From an uncultured bacterium (GTDB lineage Bacteria; Patescibacteriota; Minisyncoccia; Phycocordibacterales; CAIZIN01): a stretch of 6,147 nucleotides of DNA. Every line of letters starts with the position of its first letter. Positions within the stretch are counted from its first letter, which is position 1. Location of the stretch: contig CAIZIN010000021.1 in NCBI GenBank assembly GCA_903933085.1, positions 1 through 6,147 of the forward strand, given 5' to 3'. Under the pieces are notes generated by a model. It worked only from the letters and a program-made list of their open reading frames with translations, was not told the origin of the DNA and ran no database searches. Made by a program: the position numbers and the translations under genes. Shown here in pieces: positions 1-4,657 of the stretch.

Positions 1-150
1 AAAAAAATATCCCAAGTAAATAAAATCTTAGATATATTTTAATCTGTAGTTAAAAATATTTTCTAGTAAAAAATTTGGTAACTCTATCACAACTCACCGA
101 CTCCAATTTTAAAAAACTTCTATATTTTTGTACACAATCTTTCTATTTAC
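1..150. other. AT-rich stretch at the left edge with no visible gene
   Basis: No start codon followed by a convincing open frame is visible on either strand, and I see no tRNA-like or strongly paired segment. Base composition is extremely AT-rich. The nearest landmark is the minus-strand terminator that begins at 151, so minus-strand transcription from the right should stop here. A weak TAGAGT hexamer preceded by TGA (minus strand, about position 80) could be a promoter for a gene beyond the left edge. No good -35 accompanies it, so I do not call one. Confidence 0.5.
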
Positions 151-179
151 AAAAAAAATACCCAAAGTTGGGTATTTTT
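151..179 (-). terminator. Rho-independent terminator of the left structured RNA
   Basis: A near-perfect inverted repeat has arms AAAAATACCCAA and TTGGGTATTTTT. Read on the minus strand it ends in a run of eight U residues (158 to 151). On the plus strand only five T residues follow the hairpin, so it may work both ways but is better for leftward transcription. It closes the unit that starts at the promoter at 278-307. Confidence 0.75.
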
Positions 180-271
180 GATTTGCGAACACAGGCGACT
201 AACGGGTGCGGTCTCCAATAAATATCAATATAATGTGAGTGCAGCCGTTAGTCACCGGTACTAACAAACCT
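151..271 (-). ncRNA. Candidate structured small RNA, about 120 nt, family unknown
   Basis: This is a predicted transcript from an extended -10 promoter (278-307) to the terminator at 151-179. No open frame of note lies in it. Its core is a 12-bp helix, 256-245 pairing with 205-194 (minus-strand sequence GGUGACUAACGG with CCGUUAGUCGCC). One pair, U254-G196, is a wobble on the minus strand but an A-C mismatch on the plus strand, which favours minus-strand transcription. The helix continues after a C-C mismatch with UGC/GCA. The helix encloses an AU-rich loop of about 39 nt. The segment ACUAAC (252-247) can instead pair with GUUAGU just upstream (265-260), so two mutually exclusive folds exist. 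I do not recognise a known family; 6S, SRP, RNase P and tmRNA hallmarks are absent. It could be a trans-acting small RNA or a leader for a gene beyond the left edge. Confidence 0.5.
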
Positions 272-277
272 ACATTG

Positions 278-307
278 ATTATACCAGAGTAAATATAGTT
301 AAGACAA
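278..307 (-). promoter_or_regulatory. Sigma70-type extended -10 promoter for the left structured RNA
   Basis: On the minus strand the -10 is a perfect TATAAT (283-278) preceded by TGG, giving the extended -10 motif TGnTATAAT. The -35 is TTGTCT (307-302; four of six consensus bases) with an 18-bp spacer. The predicted start is near position 271. The next signal downstream is the RNA hairpin and its terminator, and no start codon with an open frame lies between. Confidence 0.6.
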
Positions 308-319
308 GTGAATAGACGG

Positions 320-394
320 ACCCACGCCCATAAATACAAAAAAGATGGGTGGGGTGGCGATTTTCATAGTCGCTTCGCTCGTTGAAAATCTGCC
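320..394. repeat. Two adjacent inverted repeats (hairpin cluster)
   Basis: The first inverted repeat has arms at 320-331 and 345-355 (ACCCACGCCCAT against ATGGGTGGGGT, imperfect) with an A-rich loop. The second, directly abutting, has arms at 356-366 and 383-394 (GGCGATTTTCA against TGAAAATCTGCC, one bulged T) with a loop containing GCTTCGC. Together with the terminator hairpin at 399-424 they make three hairpins in a row between two minus-strand promoters. They could be back-up termination or RNA-processing structures, or part of a plus-strand RNA. I see no clear plus-strand promoter. Confidence 0.5.
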
Positions 395-397
395 AAA

Positions 398-424
398 CAA
401 AAAACCCGCCAAAAGGCGGATTTT
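398..424 (-). terminator. Rho-independent terminator
   Basis: The stem is CCGCC/GGCGG with a four-base loop, extended by a U-G pair and four A-U pairs. On the minus strand it is followed by six U residues (404-399). On the plus strand only ATTTT follows, so the minus direction is favoured. It lies about 50 bp downstream of the start predicted from the promoter at 477-504. Confidence 0.75.
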
Positions 425-470
425 AAGCGATATTTATTTGTTGGTTCACGCACTAGCGCAACTCACATAT
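399..470 (-). ncRNA. Candidate short transcript of about 70 nt between a strong promoter and a terminator
   Basis: This stretch is bounded by a near-consensus promoter upstream and a strong terminator downstream, and it has no usable open frame. It contains a small 5' stem-loop around GCGC-UAGU-GCG (about 459-446) enclosed by GUUG/CAAC, then an A/U-rich single-stranded linker, then the terminator hairpin. A 5' hairpin, unpaired linker and terminator is a common shape for bacterial small RNAs. It could also be an attenuated leader whose read-through product extends past the hairpins at 320-394. No family is recognised. Confidence 0.35.
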
Positions 471-476
471 ACATAC

Positions 477-504
477 AGTATAGCAGACCTAGTCCATTTG
501 TCAA
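477..504 (-). promoter_or_regulatory. Strong sigma70-type promoter with consensus -35 and extended -10
   Basis: On the minus strand the -35 is a perfect TTGACA (504-499), the spacer is 16 bp, and the -10 is TATACT (482-477) preceded by TGC, an extended -10. The predicted start is near 470. Upstream lie a DnaA-box sequence ending 7 bp from the -35, a 7-bp hairpin and a phased repeat array. It therefore looks like a regulated promoter rather than chance AT-rich sequence. Confidence 0.65.
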
Positions 505-510
505 GCCTAG

Positions 511-519
511 TTATCCACA
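511..519 (+). promoter_or_regulatory. Perfect DnaA-box sequence
   Basis: TTATCCACA matches the strict DnaA-box consensus (TTWTNCACA). It sits about 41-49 bp upstream of the start predicted for the 477-504 promoter. I found only one other near match, with one mismatch, near 127. A single box does not make an origin; it could be a DnaA-responsive promoter site or chance. Confidence 0.35.
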
Positions 520-521
520 GT

Positions 522-539
522 ATGACGGATTACCGTCAT
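522..539. promoter_or_regulatory. Perfect 7-bp inverted repeat upstream of the promoter
   Basis: ATGACGG, a four-base spacer ATTA, then CCGTCAT. No T-run follows on either strand, so it is not a classical terminator. Its place at about -52 to -69 from the minus-strand start suggests a possible dimeric-regulator operator. It could also be a small hairpin at the 3' end of the transcript of the neighbouring ligase gene. Confidence 0.35.
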
Positions 540-542
540 CAC

Positions 543-578
543 AGACTTACGCAGACTGAACTCGGACTTACGCAGACT
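543..578. repeat. Direct repeats: four (A/G)GACT units on a 10-11 bp pitch
   Basis: The 14-mer GACTTACGCAGACT occurs twice, at 544-557 and 565-578. At finer scale the pentamer (A/G)GACT starts at 543, 553, 564 and 574, spacings of 10, 11 and 10, so all four lie on one face of the DNA helix. Such phased direct repeats upstream of a promoter (here about -73 to -108 relative to the start near 470) resemble tandem response-regulator boxes. They could instead be a small duplicated intergenic repeat. Confidence 0.5.
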
Positions 579-594
579 AGAATTCAACACACTT

Positions 595-675
595 TGTTAT
601 TCTTGCGAATATGAGAATTCAGATTTGTATTTAGTTTCTGAATTTTCATGAATCCCCACATTCGCGAGGATGACA
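595..675. mobile_element. Imperfect palindromic element of 81 bp, MITE/REP-like
   Basis: The terminal arms are 27 bp each (595-621 and 649-675) and match at 21 of 27 positions when one is reverse-complemented. All six differences are transitions. The outer sequence on the minus strand begins TGTCATCCTCGCGAATG, which resembles the widespread bacterial palindromic repeats that begin TGTCATTCCCGCG. A second, inner inverted repeat is AATTCAGA (616-623) with TCTGAATT (637-644). No clear target-site duplication is visible. It lies 13 bp past the stop codon of the ligase gene, so in that mRNA it would form a long 3' hairpin. It encodes nothing. Confidence 0.6.
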
Positions 676-688
676 GAAAATTGAATTT

Positions 689-2911
689 CTATCGTGTAAA
701 ATTTCCTCCTGCTTTCAGTACCTCTATCTGTGAATCAGTTGTTGTGGCTTTCTCTGGGAATCGAATTTTTATTGCACCAAGCTCTGAAAGAGCTTCATCT
801 TTTCTACCAGCTTTCATGTAAGCAACGACAAGAGACATATTATTTTCATAAGTTAAATTAGTTCCCATTTTTAGAATCCTTACTTTGAGCATATCAGCTA
901 CAAAATTCCAATCGCCTCTAGTAGCAAAAGCTTGCACTGTATTTTCACTTACAACTGGATATGTTGAGGTTGAGTTTTGAATCAAAATTTCTTTTGCTGA
1001 TTTTAAATCCCCTTCTTTCACAAGAATTTCAGCAAGAACAGATTTCGCTTCACCATATTCGGGAACCATCCCAATAACTCTATTTAATATCTCCTTTGCT
1101 TTCAAATCATTTTTATTAGCAGAATATATTCTAGCCAATGTCACCAAAAGAGTTGGCTTATTGGGGAATAATTTATCAGCCTCTTCAAAAGTTTTAATCG
1201 CGTTATCATAAGAACCTAGAGATGCATAAAATCCACCAAGGATAATAAGTGTGCGCGGATCATTATCTTGAGCAAACTGTTTTTGTGATTCAGTTACAGC
1301 AAAATTATACCACTCAACCCTTTTCTCTTGGGCAACACCTTTAGTCATGAAGTGTGGAGCCGTACTCATTATTTGTTCTCGAGCTTCTTTGTTTCCAAAT
1401 GAGTTATATGAAAGAGCATCTTTAAATCCAGTCATGACTAAATCTGGAGTCGCTTTTGGATTTTGTATATTCACAAGAGTGGATAATAAAGCTTTATTCT
1501 CCATGTATCCACCAGCATTCACAGTCCAAAGCATAACCGGAATAAGTATTAATGGAATATATGAGTAGGCAGTAAGCTTTTCCATGTCCATTTTCGCATT
1601 TGCAAATGCAGAAATATCTTCTGCTGTTTTTATATGAATATAGGAAAGAACAATTGCAATCAAAATGTAACTTGTGAGGTTGTCAAAAACAAAGAAATTA
1701 TGGATGAAATACGCAGTAATCAAACCAGAGAAAACCGCTTTTTCCCAAAGTGCAAATTCTTTTCTTTTCCACAAAAGCCCCAAGGCGACAGCGAAAATTG
1801 CAAGATATGAAATAAGCCCAAGAAATCCACCGGCAATTAACCAGTCGAAAAACACATTATGAGTACGGTCAAACCATTGCTCTTGAGAATACATTTTTGG
1901 ATCGTAGTATTTTGCAAAAACATATGGGAAGTTATCTTGCCCCCAACCTAAAATTGGTTTTTCCTTTACCCCCTGCCAAGCCATATTCCACAAAGTAATA
2001 CGAGCAAAACCAGCGCTTGTTGCATATGACTTTAAATCAAGTGTTGCGATTGCACTAAAACGATCAATAATCGGATGACTTTTTGCAAATTCAGTTCCCC
2101 GTACGGTAGCAAGAAATACAACAAGCAAAATCACAGAAGCTAAAAGTCCAAAAGCAGTATTTCGAACAGCTTTGTGTTTGTGCTCCTTAATAGCCAAAAT
2201 AACAGCAACAACAATCAGCCCACCAACAAAACCTAGAAGTGATCCACGAGTACCAGTAAAATACATCACAATCGCAAAGAAAATTGCAAGAATAGAATAC
2301 CAAACCACGATGCCTTTTTCTTCTACAGCTTTTGTCCCGAGATTAATTCTTCGTAGAATGAAATAAAGGATTAAAAATAGATGCACTAACATATATCCAC
2401 CAAGATATGTAGAGTTACCAAGAGTAGCATCCACTCTAGCACCAGACACACCAAGTTGTCCGAGGGCTACAAACCCCACAAGTGAAGCTGCGCCAAAGGA
2501 AGTCCAGACCAAGACCCTCCACATCTTTTCATTTAATGCCGAGGCTAAAACCACAAAGAACGCAAGAGTATGAAGTGTTGCAACTAACCCTTCCATTCTT
2601 TCATAATTACTCCAAATACTTTTCAATTGGTTTACACCAAAAATATCAGCAATAGACATCACAAAAGCAAAGATAAGAAATGACGCCATGAGCCAAGAAC
2701 GTTTAGGTCGATATTGTTTATCAATAATCGCAAGAGCTATCCATAACCCTAAAGCAATTTCTACCAAGACTCTAAAAAGAAAGTTCTTTCCTGAAATATA
2801 AGGGAAGAACATCGTATTTGCTACATACAGAGGAACAAAAGGTACCGCAAAAATACAACCCCACATCCCCCACTTCAATATATTTTTAAATGTATTCATA
2901 GCAAATAGCAT
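689..2911 (-). CDS. O-antigen ligase/polymerase (Wzy/WaaL)-family membrane protein with C-terminal TPR domain
   Basis: This 740-residue integral membrane protein probably transfers or polymerises lipid-linked glycans on the outer face of the cytoplasmic membrane. Hydrophobic segments run from about residue 12 to 270, then from 355 to 427, with a last one at 448-466. The Wzy_C-type core shows GTRGS (220-224), LGWGQDNF (321-328) and FDRTHN (347-352), giving the family-typical Arg222, Arg349 and His351. The loop at about 271-354 is the expected extracytoplasmic catalytic loop. YERMEGL (103-109) and TLGNSTYLGGY (163-173) are also typical. Residues 550-720 form TPR-like helical repeats (about 550-584, 585-618, 619-645 and 690-720), probably an acceptor- or partner-binding module. 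Met1 and Met5 are both possible starts, and neither has a Shine-Dalgarno sequence. The gene diverges from the flippase operon. The family also includes protein O-glycosyltransferases, so the exact reaction is open. Confidence 0.88.
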   Translation of the reverse strand: MLFAMNTFKNILKWGMWGCIFAVPFVPLYVANTMFFPYISGKNFLFRVLVEIALGLWIALAIIDKQYRPKRSWLMASFLIFAFVMSIADIFGVNQLKSIWSNYERMEGLVATLHTLAFFVVLASALNEKMWRVLVWTSFGAASLVGFVALGQLGVSGARVDATLGNSTYLGGYMLVHLFLILYFILRRINLGTKAVEEKGIVVWYSILAIFFAIVMYFTGTRGSLLGFVGGLIVVAVILAIKEHKHKAVRNTAFGLLASVILLVVFLATVRGTEFAKSHPIIDRFSAIATLDLKSYATSAGFARITLWNMAWQGVKEKPILGWGQDNFPYVFAKYYDPKMYSQEQWFDRTHNVFFDWLIAGGFLGLISYLAIFAVALGLLWKRKEFALWEKAVFSGLITAYFIHNFFVFDNLTSYILIAIVLSYIHIKTAEDISAFANAKMDMEKLTAYSYIPLILIPVMLWTVNAGGYMENKALLSTLVNIQNPKATPDLVMTGFKDALSYNSFGNKEAREQIMSTAPHFMTKGVAQEKRVEWYNFAVTESQKQFAQDNDPRTLIILGGFYASLGSYDNAIKTFEEADKLFPNKPTLLVTLARIYSANKNDLKAKEILNRVIGMVPEYGEAKSVLAEILVKEGDLKSAKEILIQNSTSTYPVVSENTVQAFATRGDWNFVADMLKVRILKMGTNLTYENNMSLVVAYMKAGRKDEALSELGAIKIRFPEKATTTDSQIEVLKAGGNFTR

Positions 2912-2935
2912 ATCATAGGTAGAGACAAGCGAAAA

Positions 2936-2970
2936 GAATTAAGATTTAGGAATTATGAATTAAGAATAAA
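2936..2970. repeat. Degenerate 7-bp tandem repeat upstream of the ligase gene
   Basis: Five consecutive heptamers, starting at 2936, 2943, 2950, 2957 and 2964, read GAATTAA, GATTTAG, GAATTAT, GAATTAA and GAATAAA. The array fills the space between the structured RNA's terminator (2975-2999) and the ligase start codon (2911), where a promoter or leader for the ligase would lie. The minus strand carries a CATAAT hexamer here (2957-2952) but no matching -35. Copy-number change in such an array could alter promoter spacing. Confidence 0.6.
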
Positions 2971-2974
2971 TAAG

Positions 2975-2999
2975 AAAAACAGTCACGTCTGTGACTGTT
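2975..2999 (-). terminator. Rho-independent terminator of the large structured RNA
   Basis: The stem is AACAGUCAC/GUGACUGUU (nine pairs) with loop AGAC. On the minus strand five U residues follow (2979-2975; the last two stem pairs overlap this run). No T-run follows on the plus strand. It lies 64 bp upstream of the ligase start codon, so it either ends an independent RNA or attenuates a long ligase leader. Confidence 0.8.
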
Positions 3000-3218
3000 G
3001 AAAAGAACGGTGATGCAGGCACGTAGCAACAATGATATTTAGTGACGTATCCGGATACCTAGTCTGGCCATGAAACACGGCAAACCGAGGGATATAATCC
3101 CAACTAAATTACAAATTGCACAACTACGTACCTGCACCATTTTAGTTACCACCTGCTCACGTCCCATGTCCCGTGTTGGCGAGCAGGTGGTTGTTTAGGG
3201 GACACTTATCCCCTTCAC
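2975..3218 (-). ncRNA. Candidate large structured RNA, about 245 nt, family not recognised
   Basis: This predicted transcript runs from the extended -10 promoter at 3225-3252 to the terminator at 2975-2999. In order it shows: a 5' hairpin with GGGGA/UCCCC; an 11-bp hairpin (3191-3181 with 3158-3148); a closing stem of 15 bp (3138-3124 with 3026-3009, three-base bulge); an inner 7-bp helix AUUUAGU/ACUAAAU (3109-3103 with 3043-3037). Inside the junction are three hairpins, at 3101-3089, 3085-3062 (ten pairs, one bulged C) and 3058-3047 (GUAU-CCGG-AUAC). Pairs U3130-G3020, G3078-U3070 and U3083-G3064 are wobbles only on the minus strand; on the plus strand they are A-C mismatches. The region looks more GC-rich than its flanks. 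The junction is cloverleaf-like but lacks tRNA features. It may be an independent RNA or a riboswitch-like leader of the ligase gene. A 42-codon open frame crosses it (3167 to 3039). Confidence 0.6.
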
Positions 3219-3224
3219 ATTTTT

Positions 3225-3252
3225 AATCTATCACAACGACATATTTGGTCAA
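3225..3252 (-). promoter_or_regulatory. Extended -10 promoter for the large structured RNA
   Basis: On the minus strand the -35 is TTGACC (3252-3247; five of six consensus bases), the spacer is 16 bp, and the -10 is TAGATT (3230-3225) preceded by TGA, an extended -10. The predicted start is near 3218, just before the GGGGA/UCCCC hairpin. It is divergent from the flippase promoter about 50-70 bp away. Confidence 0.55.
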
Positions 3253-3255
3253 GAT

Positions 3256-3325
3256 TTGCAATTTTCTGAACAATATTCTCTATTAATTAATCCATAAAGA
3301 CTACTTACCCCCTTCGTGTTACAAT
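3256..3325 (+). promoter_or_regulatory. Promoter region of the glycan operon (two candidate sites)
   Basis: Site one has AAGACT (3297-3302), a 17-bp spacer and TACAAT (3320-3325; five of six). It would start transcription near 3332, leaving a leader of about 15 nt. Site two has TTGCAA (3256-3261), a 17-bp spacer and TCTATT (3279-3284), with a start near 3291. Neither is near consensus. Site one is favoured for its better -10, which would make the flippase mRNA nearly leaderless, in line with the missing ribosome-binding site. Confidence 0.35.
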
Positions 3326-3346
3326 ATATCCTACTTAATCAAAACT

Positions 3347-4657
3347 ATGCCTCCCATTTCCCTATCATATATAAAAGAAAAATGGCAACATGCAGGGTTT
3401 CAAAAATACCTAAAAAACACAGGGTGGATGTTTGGTGGAAGAGTTTTTTCACTTGTTGTATCATTATTTGTCAGCATCTTCATTGCGAGAAAATTAGGAC
3501 CGGAACAATACGGTACATTGAATTTTATAATAAGCTTTGTGAGCATTGCGGGATTTACACTATTTGCAATTGATTCACTTCTTATCAAAAAACTTAATAA
3601 CGAACCAGAAAATACCAACAAGATACTTGGCTCCGCGTTATTGATTAAATTAATAAATAGTTTCTTTACAATAATAGCATCAACAGTAGCAGCGCTTTTT
3701 TTTGCTCACAACCAGTCAACAACCTTCTTAATTCTGATTTATTCAACTTTTTCAATATTTCAATCATTCAACATAGTCGACTTTTATTTTCAAACTCATG
3801 CCAAAAATAAACCGATTTCCTTAATGACAATATCCACCGGCTTAATTTCCTCAATAACAAAACTCTTAATTGTTATTTATGGACTACCGATTATATATCT
3901 ACTACTATCATATGTTTTTGATCATTTAATAAATGCTACAGGATATGCCTATCTTTATAAGAAGTATGTTGATCGTCTTAACTGGAGACCTACCAAGAAA
4001 CTTTTACACTATTTTATAATTAATTCCTGGCCATTTTCTCTTTCCGCAGTAGCGGCCAGTATATATATAAGAATTGATCAAATTTTCATAAAAGTACTGA
4101 TGGGTTCAGAGGCCGTTGGCATATATGCAATTGCTGTAAGATTTTCTGAGGTATGGTTTTTTATATCAAGTGTGATATGCGCTTCGCTATTACCTGCAAT
4201 ATTAAATGCTCAGAAAACTAACCACGATCTTTTTCTAGCAAGAAGCAAAAAACTTTATACGTTATTATTCTACTCAGCGCTTTTAATATCTATTTTTATA
4301 TTTATGATTGCACCAAACATAATAAATTCATTTTATGGAACAAGTTACATAAACAGTGTTCCTATACTTAGAATATATATATGGTCAATTATTGGAGTTT
4401 TTGTTGGAACAGCTCTACAACATTTTCTTCTGGCACAGAATAAATTTAAAACAATTCTATCATTTAACATAACAGGAATGCTAATAACTTTAATTTTAAA
4501 CTACCTACTAATTCCGATGTACGGAATAAAAGGCGCTGCGATAGCTAACATATTTGCATATTCTCTTCCTTTTTTAATAATAATTTCTCTTAAAGGTTTG
4601 CGCGAACAAAGAAAAGCTTTCATTTCTGCAATCTTTAGACCTTTCCACAATGATTAA
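3347..4657 (+). CDS. Wzx-type polysaccharide flippase (MOP superfamily)
   Basis: This 436-residue membrane protein is expected to move lipid-linked oligosaccharides from the cytoplasmic to the outer face of the membrane. After a short basic N-terminus (1-22) the sequence shows the family's typical opening: NTGWMFGGRVFSLVVS (about 24-39), then ARKLGPEQYGTLNF (47-60). The mid-protein motif YIRIDQIFIKVLMG followed by GIYAIAVRFSE (240-268) is also characteristic of Polysacc_synt proteins. Hydrophobic segments cover nearly the whole length to about 415, and the length is normal for the family. The ATG at 3347 fits the family's N-terminus; no Shine-Dalgarno precedes it. Its stop overlaps the next gene by 8 bp, so the two are probably translationally coupled. 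The coding sequence is very AT-rich, with many ATA and AGA codons, unlike the ligase gene. Substrate cannot be read from the sequence. Confidence 0.9.
   Translation: MPPISLSYIKEKWQHAGFQKYLKNTGWMFGGRVFSLVVSLFVSIFIARKLGPEQYGTLNFIISFVSIAGFTLFAIDSLLIKKLNNEPENTNKILGSALLIKLINSFFTIIASTVAALFFAHNQSTTFLILIYSTFSIFQSFNIVDFYFQTHAKNKPISLMTISTGLISSITKLLIVIYGLPIIYLLLSYVFDHLINATGYAYLYKKYVDRLNWRPTKKLLHYFIINSWPFSLSAVAASIYIRIDQIFIKVLMGSEAVGIYAIAVRFSEVWFFISSVICASLLPAILNAQKTNHDLFLARSKKLYTLLFYSALLISIFIFMIAPNIINSFYGTSYINSVPILRIYIWSIIGVFVGTALQHFLLAQNKFKTILSFNITGMLITLILNYLLIPMYGIKGAAIANIFAYSLPFLIIISLKGLREQRKAFISAIFRPFHND

Noticed and set aside
194..256. Possible integron attC site (CTAAC ... GTTAG inverted repeat)
   Set aside because: The arms GACTAAC/GTTAGTC miss the R-box consensus RYYYAAC/GTTRRRY at one position each. 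The pairing lacks the usual unpaired central spacer. No integrase or cassette gene is visible, and a promoter and terminator frame the structure better as an RNA.
345..614. 89-codon plus-strand open frame
   Set aside because: It runs straight through two hairpins, a terminator, a promoter, the phased repeat and one arm of the palindromic element. The translation has no recognisable domain and looks like non-coding sequence.
1..688. Replication origin (AT-rich, one DnaA box)
   Set aside because: Only one perfect box is present, with no box cluster, no DNA-unwinding repeats and no dnaA, dnaN or rep gene.
1347..2366. Several plus-strand open frames opposite the ligase gene
   Set aside because: They are antisense shadows of a well-supported long gene and show no domain-like sequence or start signals.
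3037..3109. tRNA or tRNA-like molecule (7-bp outer helix with three inner hairpins)
   Set aside because: The third hairpin has no T-loop motif, the middle hairpin has a 3-base loop that cannot be an anticodon loop, and D-loop features are missing.
151..3200. CRISPR array
   Set aside because: No regularly spaced direct repeats of 24 bp or longer are present. The direct repeats seen are 7 or 14 bp, without spacer structure.
3316..3573. 85-codon plus-strand open frame overlapping the flippase start
   Set aside because: It is an out-of-frame shadow of the flippase N-terminus. The flippase frame carries clear family motifs and this one has none.
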